From the NCBI GenBank assembly GCA_963705495.1, contig CAVPJQ010000005.1:62001-126000 (forward strand): DNA of 64,000 nucleotides, in the 5' to 3' direction. The stretch is from DATBVX01 sp963705495 (GTDB taxonomy: Bacteria > Pseudomonadota > Gammaproteobacteria > Steroidobacterales > Steroidobacteraceae). Under the pieces are notes generated by a model that worked only from the letters and a program-made list of their open reading frames with translations, was not told where the DNA came from and made no database searches. Shown here piece by piece: positions 42,182 through 51,230 of the stretch. A program made the translations under genes and the position numbers. How positions within the stretch are numbered: position 1 is the stretch's first letter; each line of letters opens with the position of its first letter.

Positions 42182-44447
42182 TGCTTGCCGTTGAACTCAC
42201 CACGACGGAGAGCGAGCGCCGCGGCATGATCCACAGGCGCAGCACGAACCAGGCGTACAGCAGTGCGCCGATGGCAAACAACGAGTCCCCGGGTACGCGC
42301 ATCCAGATCAGCAGGTGAACGATCGGCTGATTCATGAACTCGGCCGAGCGTGCATACCAGTAGCCGTGCTCCAGTACCGCAGACAGCTGCAGGACGCCGA
42401 GTGGCAGCAGCGTCAGGAGTGCCATCAGAGTCAGCCCGATATTCAGCGTCCAGAATGAGCCGCGCAGCCATCCCTCATGCCACTCCACGTCCGGTCTCAA
42501 CCCGCGAAGGCAGAACAGCGTCAGTCCCAGCCCCAACATCCCATAGACCCCGAACAGCGCGGTGTGGCCGTGCAGCGGTGTGAGATTCAGGCCTTGCATG
42601 AAGTAGAGGGCGAGTGGCGTATTGATCAGGAAGCCAAACAGGCCCGCACCGACGAGATTCCAGAACGACACCGCCAGGAAAAACAGAATCGGCCAGCGAT
42701 AGCGGCTCATCCATGGCGTCGCCCGGCCATGCGACCAGGTCTCGTGCGCTTCCAGGCCGATCAGAGCCAAAGGCACGACCTCGAGTGCCGAGAATGACGC
42801 GCCGAGCGCAATGACTGCCGTGGTGGTTCCGGCGAAGTACAAGTGATGGAACGTACCAAGCACACCGCCGGCCATGAAGACGAAAGTGGCGAACAGCACG
42901 TTGACGGTCGCCGTACGCGCGCGCACGAGTCCGAGCTTCACGAACAGGAATGAAATCACGGCAACCGCGAACACCTCGAAGAAGCCTTCCACCCACAGAT
43001 GCACGACCCACCAACGCCAGTACTCGACCACCGAGAGGTGGCTGCGCTCGCCCCACATCAGGCCTGCACCGTAGAGTCCGGCGATCGCGACCGTGGAGAG
43101 AAACAGCAGCCCGACGATGGATGCCAGATCGTCCTTGCGTCGCAGCGCCGGCCACAGCGCGCGTCCCATCAGCACCAGCCACAGCATCAGGCCGACGAAC
43201 AGGAAGATCTGCCAGAAGCGCCCAAGGTCGACGTATTCCCACCCCTGGTGCCCGAACCAGAAGTTGTTCGCGAGCCCCAGTTTTTGCATCACCGCCAGCC
43301 ATTGGCCGGCGAACGCGCCGACGACGATGACCAGCAGGCACACCCAGAGAAAATTCACGCCGAGGCGCTGGAATTTAGGCTCATGTCCGGATACCGCGGG
43401 CGCGATGTACAGGCCCGTGCCGAGCCACGCAGTGGCGATCCAGAGCACCGCCAGTTGCGTATGCCACGAACGCGTCAGCGAGTACGGCAGAATCTGGGAG
43501 ATCTCGAAGCCGTAGAACTGCCTTTCAACCTGATAGTGAGCCGTGATCGCGCCGAGCAGGATCTGGACGATGAACAGTGCGATCACGACCCAGAAGTACT
43601 TGGCCGTCGCGCGCATGGACGGCGTGACGGACAGGTTTGCCAGCGGATCAGTCTTTGGAGGTGCAAGGTGCGGCTCCTTGCGATGCCAGACGGCGTAATG
43701 CCACGCCAGCAGCCCGATACCGGCGATCATGAAGAGGATACTGAAGACGGTCCACAGGAACGCGCTCGGAGTCGGCGTGTTGCCCACCAGCGGCTCGTAG
43801 GGCCAGTTGCTCGTGTAGCTCATCGTCGAGCCGGGACGGGTGGTCACGGTGGCCCAGGCCGTCCAGAAGAAAAAGGCGACCAGCTCGCGGCGATGCTCGG
43901 CGGTATCCACCGTGCCGTCGCGCATCGCATAGGTTTCGCGCAACTGTGTCGACGCGGGATCATCGCTGAATACGCTCTCGTAGTGCGCGGCGACCTTCGC
44001 GATCGCGGCCGCGCGCTCATCGGACACAGTCAAGGTGCGATTCGCGGCATCGTAGCTGTTATTGCGCAGCTCCTTGCGCAGGCGCAGCTTCAGCGCCTCC
44101 TGCAGCCCCTCGTCGAGCGCCGTGAAGCCGACCGCATGCTCGTCACGTGCCCACCGGTCGAGCAGCTGCTCCGCCTCGCGGTGCAGCCAGTCGGCGCTCC
44201 AGTCAGGCGCGATCAGCGCACCGTGACCCCAGATCGAGCCGAGCTGCTGGCCACCGAAGCTCTGCCAGACCTGGCGGCCAGCTTCGATGTCGTCGCGCGT
44301 GAAAAGCGTCTTGCCGCTCGCTGCGACCACGCGTTCCGGGACCGGCGGCGCCTGATGGTAGATCTGGCGTCCCATTCCCAGGAGTACCGCGAACGTAATG
44401 GCAAGCAGGCTACCGAGTGCGATCCAGAGTCTGTTGGTGGTGGACAT
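42174..44447 (-). CDS. norZ: Quinol-dependent nitric oxide reductase (qNOR)
   Basis: Single-subunit heme-copper-family enzyme that reduces NO to N2O with electrons from quinol; 757 residues. The N-terminal extension replacing NorC (about residues 1-220) starts with a membrane anchor and carries ERVVAASGKTLFTRDDIEAGRQVWQSFGGQQLGSIWGHGA. About 12 further helices form the NorB-like core, including EGFFEVFAVAVISFLF, the paired His in GTFHHLYFAGTTTAV, and TPLHGHTALFGVYG. ATG at 44447 (MSTTNRLWIALG) follows GGGAG. An FNR/DNR-like site lies upstream. It may serve NO detoxification as no other denitrification genes are in view. Confidence 0.96.
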   Translation of the reverse strand: MSTTNRLWIALGSLLAITFAVLLGMGRQIYHQAPPVPERVVAASGKTLFTRDDIEAGRQVWQSFGGQQLGSIWGHGALIAPDWSADWLHREAEQLLDRWARDEHAVGFTALDEGLQEALKLRLRKELRNNSYDAANRTLTVSDERAAAIAKVAAHYESVFSDDPASTQLRETYAMRDGTVDTAEHRRELVAFFFWTAWATVTTRPGSTMSYTSNWPYEPLVGNTPTPSAFLWTVFSILFMIAGIGLLAWHYAVWHRKEPHLAPPKTDPLANLSVTPSMRATAKYFWVVIALFIVQILLGAITAHYQVERQFYGFEISQILPYSLTRSWHTQLAVLWIATAWLGTGLYIAPAVSGHEPKFQRLGVNFLWVCLLVIVVGAFAGQWLAVMQKLGLANNFWFGHQGWEYVDLGRFWQIFLFVGLMLWLVLMGRALWPALRRKDDLASIVGLLFLSTVAIAGLYGAGLMWGERSHLSVVEYWRWWVVHLWVEGFFEVFAVAVISFLFVKLGLVRARTATVNVLFATFVFMAGGVLGTFHHLYFAGTTTAVIALGASFSALEVVPLALIGLEAHETWSHGRATPWMSRYRWPILFFLAVSFWNLVGAGLFGFLINTPLALYFMQGLNLTPLHGHTALFGVYGMLGLGLTLFCLRGLRPDVEWHEGWLRGSFWTLNIGLTLMALLTLLPLGVLQLSAVLEHGYWYARSAEFMNQPIVHLLIWMRVPGDSLFAIGALLYAWFVLRLWIMPRRSLSVVVSSTASSG

Positions 44448-44502
44448 GGCGGACTCCCGTGCCTTACGGCTGCAAACTTGCGCCCGCTCACTGCTGCGCG
44501 CA

Positions 44503-44516
44503 CTGATCCCTGTCAA
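44503..44516 (-). promoter_or_regulatory. FNR/DNR-like box upstream of norZ
   Basis: On the minus strand TTGAC-AGGG-ATCAG matches TTGAT-N4-ATCAA at 8 of 10 positions. Its centre is about 62 bases before the ATG; a centre at -41.5 would put the start site near 44468 and leave a 20-base leader with the GGGAG ribosome-binding site, the geometry of a class II CRP/FNR-activated promoter. Confidence 0.5.
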
Positions 44517-44668
44517 TCCGGGGCTGGGCGCTGCGGCTCAGACGAAAAACCGTGAATATCTTGGGCAACGGGCCGCAATTCGCGCAACCGTACAATCCGC
44601 ACGTCGCACCTCGTGAAGCAGACACACACGGCCGAACACGCATGTTGAACAGAACCGCATCTCGTCGA

Positions 44669-45622
44669 TCATTCCGGCCGATAGGGTTGCCCGGTGACCT
44701 GTTCCGTAATCCGGATCGCGGTCTCCAGTGCTCGCAGACCGTCCTCACCTGAGACAATCGGCGCCTTGTTGTTGGCGATGCAATCGAGGAACGACTCGAT
44801 TTCAGCCTTGAGCGCATCACCCTGCTCGAAGGTACGCTCCTCGATCTGCACTGGGGGCAAATCGCCCTGCATCGGCTTATCGACCTTGCGCACTATGGTC
44901 AGCACTTTCTGCTGCAGGTCGACCGACATGTAGGCGTCGTCCTGGAACAGGCGGAGCTTGCGTTCGGTCTTGAGGCTGACGCGACTCGCCGTCGTGTTCG
45001 CGACGCACCCATTCGCAAAACGGATGCGCGCGTTCGCGATATCGATCTCACCCGAAAATACCGGCGCCCCGACCGCGTCAAGCGTCGCGATGGGCGCATG
45101 CACGATGTCCTGGATGATGTCGATGTCGTGAATCATCAGATCGAGCACCACGTTGACGTCGGTGCCCCGCTGCTTGAAGGGTGCGAGGCGATGCGATTCG
45201 ATGAAGCGCGGCGTGGTGAGAATTCCGTCGAGCGCGAGCAGCCCGGAGTTGAAGCGCTCGAGATGACCCACCTGCAGGACGCGCTGCTTGCGCACCGCCA
45301 CTTCAATGAGCCGGCGAGCGTCCGCCACGGTGGTCGCAATCGGCTTTTCCACCAGGACATGTGCGCCCGATTCGAGGAATGCCGCGCCGATCTCGTAATG
45401 CTGCGGTGTGGGAGTCGCAATACTGACCGCATCGACGCGACCCAGGAGCTCGCGGTAGTCGGCAAACGCCGGGACGCCCAGTTCCTTGGTGAGGCGCTCG
45501 CGGTTTTCCGCAGAAACATCGGCTACGCCTACCAGCGTCGCGCCTTCGAGCGCAGCGTATTTTTGCGCGTGAAAGCGTCCGAGGTAGCCGACGCCGATGA
45601 CCGCCGCCCGAATGCGCTCCAT
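44669..45622 (-). CDS. Gfo/Idh/MocA-family NAD(P)-dependent oxidoreductase
   Basis: A 317-residue sugar or cyclitol dehydrogenase of the Gfo/Idh/MocA fold. The N-terminal Rossmann motif is AAVIGVGYLGRFHAQKYAAL, the catalytic EKP motif is LVEKPIATT, and the C-terminal domain has DLMIHDIDIIQDIV with the conserved Asp/His. ATG at 45622 has GGAGGGT just upstream. Close relatives with this GYLGRFHAQKY start occur near lipid A genes and include a UDP-GlcNAc 3-dehydrogenase (GnnA), but no gnnB/lpxA partner is here, so the substrate is open. Confidence 0.85.
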   Translation of the reverse strand: MERIRAAVIGVGYLGRFHAQKYAALEGATLVGVADVSAENRERLTKELGVPAFADYRELLGRVDAVSIATPTPQHYEIGAAFLESGAHVLVEKPIATTVADARRLIEVAVRKQRVLQVGHLERFNSGLLALDGILTTPRFIESHRLAPFKQRGTDVNVVLDLMIHDIDIIQDIVHAPIATLDAVGAPVFSGEIDIANARIRFANGCVANTTASRVSLKTERKLRLFQDDAYMSVDLQQKVLTIVRKVDKPMQGDLPPVQIEERTFEQGDALKAEIESFLDCIANNKAPIVSGEDGLRALETAIRITEQVTGQPYRPE

Positions 45623-45726
45623 CTGCACCCTCCAGCCGCGCGATTATAGCCATGCGGGGGCCGTGGACGGTTGCCCGTTACCGCTCCGCCCCGGACAATG
45701 CAGCTCCCTTGGGCTGGAACCGAGAC

Positions 45727-46083
45727 GTGAATCAGTCAACCGACGCCAGCAGAGTCAAGCCGCCGCACTGGTTCGCAGCAGCGTTGCATCGCCATCCGCG
45801 AATACGCCGCGAGTTGTGGCTGTTGGTCGCCGGCGTCGTCCTCGGTTTCATTGTAATTCCGCTCGCCGTCTACCTCGTGGGTGTACTGACGCTCGGCCCC
45901 TACACTGGCGGCGGGCTTGGCTCCTTCATCTTTGACTACTATCGCGGGCTCTTCCACGGGTGGTTGCCGGGCTGGGGTGTCGTTTTCGGCCCGTACCTGC
46001 TCGTGCAGCTCATGCGCCTGCTGATCCGCATGCGCCGCTGGTTCTGGTCGCGCGAACCGATCTCCGACGACAGCGCTGACTGA
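45727..46083 (+). CDS. Small membrane protein of unknown function
   Basis: About 118 residues from a GTG at 45727; an in-frame ATG at 45652 would give 143. A basic, Trp/His-containing N-terminus precedes a strong transmembrane helix (ELWLLVAGVVLGFIVIPLAVYLVGVLTLG), then an amphipathic region FIFDYYRGLFHGWLPGWGVVFGPYLLVQLMRLL that may be a second membrane segment, and a charged tail. The family is not recognised. It is divergent from the oxidoreductase. Confidence 0.6.
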   Translation: MNQSTDASRVKPPHWFAAALHRHPRIRRELWLLVAGVVLGFIVIPLAVYLVGVLTLGPYTGGGLGSFIFDYYRGLFHGWLPGWGVVFGPYLLVQLMRLLIRMRRWFWSREPISDDSAD

Positions 46084-46243
46084 CCCGTAGCTGTCCTCTC
46101 GAAACGCAACGGCCTTCGCGACATAACGGGCAGAGTTCTTCGATTGTGGGCGCTGGCCGGCGCTCTGAGACGTAACGCACAGTCGGCGCTTCTCAGACGG
46201 TGCAACGTGGTCGCCAAGAATAAAGGCCGCCCCGTGCCGCACG

Positions 46244-46816
46244 ATGAGCCGCCCACACCGAACCTGCCGCCCCGTCGTTTCAGCCATCGCCCTCGCGTTG
46301 CTGCCGCCGTGGGCCTGCGCCCTCGAGCCGCCAGCACCGTCCGAGCCAGTGGGTGAAACACGCGTGCCCCAGCAATCGATCGCACGCCCGCTCAAGGTTG
46401 CGGATCTGCCGTGTGCTCTTTGCGAAGTGCTGCCCGTGAAGGAACTGGTGCCGCCTCCAACTGCGAACGCTCGGGTGGAGCGCGAGACTTATCCACTGCT
46501 GCAACCGGAGCGCATCGAGTTCGCCGCCCCGGCCGGCGATGATTCACGCAGCGCACGAGCCTTGAGCACGCTGCAGTTTCGCGATAACCAGCCACTCGTC
46601 AATCGCCTGAAACGCATCCAGGCGTGGCCGTTGCTCACGATCTGGGACTCGAGCGCTGCGACGCTCTATGTCGGCGTGAATCGCGACGGCGAGCCGGGAG
46701 TTCACCTTCGTCAGAAACGCAAGGACCGCGGAGACCTCGCGCCGAGCAGTCGCTTCGTCCTGATCGCAAGCCCCGCGACAGCCGGCGAACCGCAGGTGAC
46801 AGTCCCGCGCCGTTAG
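46244..46816 (+). CDS. Exported hypothetical protein with a CxxC pair
   Basis: A 190-residue protein with a signal peptide (SAIALALLPPWACA before LEPP). The mature part contains LPCALCEVLPVKELVPPP near residues 56-72, a CxxC that could form a disulfide or bind metal, and a conserved-looking C-terminal region RIQAWPLLTIWDSSAATLYVGVNRDGEPGVHL suggesting a compact beta domain. The family is not recognised. It converges on the M28 peptidase with a 12-base gap. Confidence 0.6.
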   Translation: MSRPHRTCRPVVSAIALALLPPWACALEPPAPSEPVGETRVPQQSIARPLKVADLPCALCEVLPVKELVPPPTANARVERETYPLLQPERIEFAAPAGDDSRSARALSTLQFRDNQPLVNRLKRIQAWPLLTIWDSSAATLYVGVNRDGEPGVHLRQKRKDRGDLAPSSRFVLIASPATAGEPQVTVPRR

Positions 46817-46828
46817 CGCCCTGTCGAT

Positions 46829-48478
46829 TCAGCGTTCGCTGTCGCTCTGTTCGCGGACCGCGCGAAATTCGCTGTTCTTGTACCACTCAGGCCAGCTCTT
46901 CTCCCCCGCGACCCGTTCCCCGACACGGTACAGCAGCTCGAGGTCCTGGAAAGAACCGCTCAGATCCAGATCCTTGCTGTACTCATCGCTCGGCTCGTGA
47001 TAGCGCTTGGCGATGTAGTCCGCCTGCTGTTGCTCCCCATACACTTTCCCGTGCTCGCGATCATCGGTGCCAAGCTTGGTGTAGAGCGCCGGCACGCCCT
47101 TCTTGGCGAAGTTGAAATGATCGGAGCGGTAGTAAAAGCCCTTCTCCGGCGTCGGTTCCGGCGCCGGGACGCGATCCTGCTGCTTCGCGACTTTGCGCAG
47201 ATCGTCCTCGAGCTCCGAGTTGCCCGAGCCCACGACCACGATGTCGCGTGCTGGCCCTCCGGCGTACAGGGCGTCGAGATTGATCACTGCAGCTGTGCGT
47301 GCCAGCGGGTAGATCGGATTGTCCGCGTAGTACGCTGAGCCGAGCAGACCCGATTCCTCCCCAGTGACCGCGAGGAAGATGATCGAGCGCTGCGGCCGCT
47401 CGGCGGCGTGCGCAAATGCGCGCGCGAGCGTGATGATCCCGGCGACGCCGCTTGCGTTGTCGATCGCACCGTTCGCGATCGCATCGCCCGTCTTGCCCTG
47501 CAGCCGGCCGAAATGATCCCAGTGCGCCATGTAGATCAGGTATTCGTCCGGTCGCTTGCTGCCCGGCAGGATGCCGATGACATTCGCCGAATTGGAGCGA
47601 CGGATTGCATTGCGCACCGAGACACTCGCCCGCACATCGAGCGGGACTGCCTTGAAGCCGCGTTGCGCGGCGGCGGCCTTGAGGGCTGCGAAGTCCTGAC
47701 CGCCGAGCTGAAACATTCCTGCCGCCGCTTCGCTGCTGATCCAGCCTTCGATCGCAACGCGACCCACGTTTCCATCTGAGCTCGCCATGTCGAGCTGCGG
47801 GCCGGTCCAGCTGGTGGCGACCACGTTCCAGCCGTACGCCGCGGGCTCGGTCTCGTGAATGATGAGCGCGCCCGCCGCGCCTTGCCGCGCCGCTTCTTCG
47901 AACTTGTAGGTCCAGCGGCCGTGATAGGTCATTTCGCGGCCACGAAATAGTTTTGGGTCGCCGGTTGCAAAGCCCGGGTCGTTGACCAGGATGACGGCCG
48001 TCTTGCCTTTGATGTTGGCGGCCGCGTAGTCGTTCCAGTCGTATTCCGGCGCAACGATGCCGTAGCCGACGAATACGAGCGGGCTGTTCTCGATTGCGGA
48101 TTGGGAGACGAAGCGCTTCGTCCAGACCACCATGTCCTGGGCATACTTGAGCTCGCGCCTGGTGCCCGCGCGCTCGAGCGTCAGGGTCATATCCGGAGCG
48201 GCTGTGATCTCGACCAGTGGCACGGATTGGAAGAAAGTTGTGCCGTGACCGGGTTTGAGCCCGGCCTCCGCAAACTGGCGCCGGATGTATTCCACCGTTT
48301 TCTCTTCGCCGCTGGTGCCAGGTTTGCGGCCCTCGAAGTCATCAGAGGCCAGGACAGCGATATGCTCGCGGAAGATGTCGTAATCGAGCCAGGGAATGGA
48401 CGCTGCATCCTTCGCCCAGCTCGCCAGGCTTGCGACCGCCAACATGCCGATCAGAAGCCAGTGCGACCTTCTATACAT
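46829..48478 (-). CDS. Exported M28-family zinc metallopeptidase with PA-domain region
   Basis: A 549-residue secreted or periplasmic aminopeptidase-like enzyme. The signal peptide is at residues 1-23. A PA-type insert occupies about 100-270 (VFVGYGIVAPEYDWNDYAAANIKGKTAVIL). The zinc ligands are all visible: His/Asp in MAHWDHFG, Asp in AIDNASGVAGI, Glu in TGEESGLLG, Asp in AVINLDALY and His in YRSDHFNFAKKGVPALYT. ATG at 48478 has AGGGAGAG upstream; a much longer in-frame reading to 48862 is an antisense artefact over the next gene. Substrate unknown. Confidence 0.92.
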   Translation of the reverse strand: MYRRSHWLLIGMLAVASLASWAKDAASIPWLDYDIFREHIAVLASDDFEGRKPGTSGEEKTVEYIRRQFAEAGLKPGHGTTFFQSVPLVEITAAPDMTLTLERAGTRRELKYAQDMVVWTKRFVSQSAIENSPLVFVGYGIVAPEYDWNDYAAANIKGKTAVILVNDPGFATGDPKLFRGREMTYHGRWTYKFEEAARQGAAGALIIHETEPAAYGWNVVATSWTGPQLDMASSDGNVGRVAIEGWISSEAAAGMFQLGGQDFAALKAAAAQRGFKAVPLDVRASVSVRNAIRRSNSANVIGILPGSKRPDEYLIYMAHWDHFGRLQGKTGDAIANGAIDNASGVAGIITLARAFAHAAERPQRSIIFLAVTGEESGLLGSAYYADNPIYPLARTAAVINLDALYAGGPARDIVVVGSGNSELEDDLRKVAKQQDRVPAPEPTPEKGFYYRSDHFNFAKKGVPALYTKLGTDDREHGKVYGEQQQADYIAKRYHEPSDEYSKDLDLSGSFQDLELLYRVGERVAGEKSWPEWYKNSEFRAVREQSDSER

Positions 48479-48537
48479 GCCCTGCTCTCCCTTCTCAGTT
48501 TGTGAAGTCTTCATTCGGTTCATTGCGCTTGGCCCGC

Positions 48538-48831
48538 CTAGATGACACGGGGCCAGTAGAACCAGGTGACGAGAATCAGCCCCGTCCAGAGCGCACCGAT
48601 CGCCCAGCGCCGCCAGTGGAGCTGGCGCAGGCTTGCGGCAAAACTCGCGGCCGCAACCGCGGCCAGCCCGGTGAACACGGCAGCGCTCTGCAGGAGGGGA
48701 CGGAACTCGGTCCGCAGCTGGGGCTCGTCGTTGCCCAGAATCAGGAACACAATCAGCACCATGGTGAGGCCCAGGGCGATCGCCACGGTGGATCCCAGGA
48801 TGATGCCGATGAGAACGGTTAGTGGTCGCAT
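48538..48831 (-). CDS. Small inner-membrane protein of unknown function
   Basis: A 97-residue protein with three predicted membrane helices: PLTVLIGIILGSTVAIALGLTMVLIVFLILG, AAVFTGLAAVAAASFAASL and IGALWTGLILVTWFYWP. The family is not recognised. It lies 59 bases upstream of the M28 peptidase on the same strand and may be cotranscribed with it. Confidence 0.7.
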   Translation of the reverse strand: MRPLTVLIGIILGSTVAIALGLTMVLIVFLILGNDEPQLRTEFRPLLQSAAVFTGLAAVAAASFAASLRQLHWRRWAIGALWTGLILVTWFYWPRVI

Positions 48832-48941
48832 GTCGATCGGTGCACAACTGGCGTGATCGCACTTGATCGGGCGACCGCGGCCTTCTAGCCTAGACGGCGA
48901 GTTTATCAGGGAATTTGGGCCCCCCGGCCGCTGTCAAACGG

Positions 48942-51055
48942 ATGCACATGCATACCTTCGCCCCGCGTCGGATCGTTTTTGCCGTCACCGCGCTGTTTCT
49001 CGCCATCGGTGTTGGCGGCTCGGCGCAACCTCCCTTGCCAGCAGTCGCCAATGCTGCGGTGGGAACGGTCGCACCCCTGCAGCCCACCGACCGACATCGC
49101 AGCATCGCGCGACGCGTGTACGAGAACCTCGATCGCGCGCATTACGCGCAGGTCTCGCTCGATGACAAGATGTCGTCGAAGATCTTCGATCTGTACCTGG
49201 AATCGCTCGATGGGGCGCGCAGCTATTTCATGGCGAGCGATGTGGCGGAATTCGAGCGGCTGCAGACTGAGGTTCGATGACGCCATCAAGACCGGCGCGC
49301 TCGAGCCGGCCTTCACGGTTTTCGATCGCTTTCGCGAGCGCAACCGCGAGCGGATGACTTACGCCATCGGCCTCCTCGATCAGGAGCCGGACTACACGCT
49401 CAACGAATCTTTCGAGTTCGATCGCGAAAAGGCGCCGTGGCCGGCGACGGCTGCAGAGATGAACGAGCTGTGGCGCAAGCGGGTGAAGAACGACGGCCTG
49501 ACGTCTGCGGCTCGCCGGGAAGAGCTGGACCGAAACGGCCGACATCCTGCGCAAGCGCTACGAACGGGTGCTCAAGCGCATCGACCAGATCTCGGCGGAC
49601 GATGTGTTCGAGAATTTCATGAATGCGTACGCGCGCGCGTACGACCCGCACTCGAGCTACTTTTCGCCGCGTAATTCCGAGGAATATCGCATCGCGATGA
49701 GCCTCTCCTACGAGGGAATCGGTGCATCGCTGCAGCTGGTGGACGACTACGTGACAGTGCTGAGCATCCTCCCGGGCGGACCTGCCTCCCAGTCCAATCA
49801 GCTCAACGCAAACGATCGCATTACTGCCGTCGGTCAGGGTCGCGACGGCGCGCTGACCGATGTGATCGGCTGGCGTCTCGATGATGTAGTGCAGCTCATC
49901 CGCGGTCCAATCAACTCGGTGGTTCGCCTGCAGGTGTTGCCGGCAGGCGCGGCGCCGGGCAACGAGAAGATGATCGAATACACGCGCAACAAGGTGACGC
50001 TCGAAGCGCAGGCGGCTCACAAGGAGATCCGCAAGGTGCATCGTGGCGATCGGGACCTATCGATCGGCGTGATCACCGTGCCGAGCTTCTACCAGGACTA
50101 CGAAGCGCGCGCCGCAGGGGATCGCAACTATCGCAGCACCACGCGCGACGTGCGCAATCTGATCGCAGAGCTCAAGACCACGGGTATCGATGGCTTGCTC
50201 ATCGACCTGCGCAACAACGGTGGCGGATCGCTGCCGGAAGCGACGGGACTCACCGGCTTGTTCATCAAGGGTGGGCCAGTGGTGCAACTGCGGGAGACCG
50301 GCGGAACCGTCGAGGTTCTCGACGATCCGGAACCGGAACCGGCTTACACCGGCCCGCTGGCCGTGCTGGTCGATCGATACAGCGCTTCGGCGTCGGAGAT
50401 TTTTGCGGCAGCGATCCAGGACTACGGACGCGGACTCGTCATCGGTCAGCAGACCTACGGCAAAGGTACGGTGCAGAACCTGATTCCACTCGATCGGTTT
50501 GCGCTGGGGCCAAAGCCTGAGTTCGGCCAGCTGACGATCACAATCGGCAAGTTCTATCGCGTCACCGGTGACAGCACGCAGAACCACGGCGTGACGCCCG
50601 ACATCGTCATGCCGTCGCTCATCCCTGCCGATGAGGTCGGCGAGAATACGCGCGGCAGCGCCCTGCCCTGGGATCGCATCGCGGCGGTTCCTTTCAATGA
50701 TCGCGGCAACCTGGCTCCCGCGGTGACGCAGTTGAGCCGCATTCACGATCAGCGAGCGGCCGTCGACCCTGATTTCCGCAGTCTGGTCGACGATGTGGCC
50801 TCGGTAGATCGACTGCGCCAGCAGACCTCGGTGTCCCTCAATCTGAAGGTCCGGGAACAGGAACGTACGGCGCTCGACAAGGAGCGGCTCGCTCGCGAGA
50901 ACGCGCGACGCGCGGCCCATGGACTCAAGCCGCTCGCGACCATCGAAGAAATCAGTGACAACGAAGCTGCCGACGTAGTGCTCACTGAAGCGAGCCAGAT
51001 CGTCGCAGACATGACTTCTGTGCCCTTGGTAGCCCAGGCGGCCAAGGGCAGCTGA
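48942..51055 (+). pseudogene. prc: Tail-specific protease Prc/Tsp (S41), broken by two single-base indels
   Basis: Periplasmic C-terminal processing protease. The first frame (signal peptide from MHMHTFAPRRIVF) runs to FERLQTE near 49271; an extra base in 49269-49272 shifts into FDDAIKTGALEPAF...WRKRVKNDGLT; a second extra base near 49504 shifts into LRLAGKSWTETADILRKRYERVLKRIDQI and the long intact remainder. Removing both bases gives 703 residues (E. coli Prc 682) with all domains: N-terminal helical region, PDZ (MSLSYEGIGASLQLVDDY), and S41 core with DLRNNGGGS, catalytic Ser in RYSASASEIFAAA and Lys in QQTYGKGTVQ. An AQAAKGS end follows. Sequencing error or recent loss are both possible; the product cannot be made whole as read. 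Confidence 0.9.
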
Positions 51056-51095
51056 GCGTTTCCCAAGGGCCCTGACTCGGTTGGGGCCTCTCCAC

Positions 51096-51133
51096 TGTTA
51101 TACTTGACTATAACACTAGGCTACTTGTAGCAT
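51096..51133 (+). promoter_or_regulatory. Promoter and operator of the RND efflux operon
   Basis: TTGACT (51104-51109), an 18-base spacer, then TAGCAT (51128-51133). A perfect inverted repeat TGTTATA-CTTGAC-TATAACA (51096-51115) covers the -35, as in repressors of the TetR class. No regulator gene is adjacent. The start would be about 90 bases before the adaptor ATG. Confidence 0.5.
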
Positions 51134-51230
51134 TCGCCCCAGCTCAACGCACGCCCGCGCGCCAAAGCGCGCCACGTGCGACATAACCCGCTGATCCAAC
51201 TATCAAAATTGGACAGCGCTGGGAGGCCGT

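Noticed and set aside
48479..48862. 128-residue N-terminal extension of the M28 peptidase
   Set aside because: It is Arg/His/Pro-rich shadow sequence of the small membrane protein gene in another frame; the signal peptide and ribosome-binding site fix the start at 48478.
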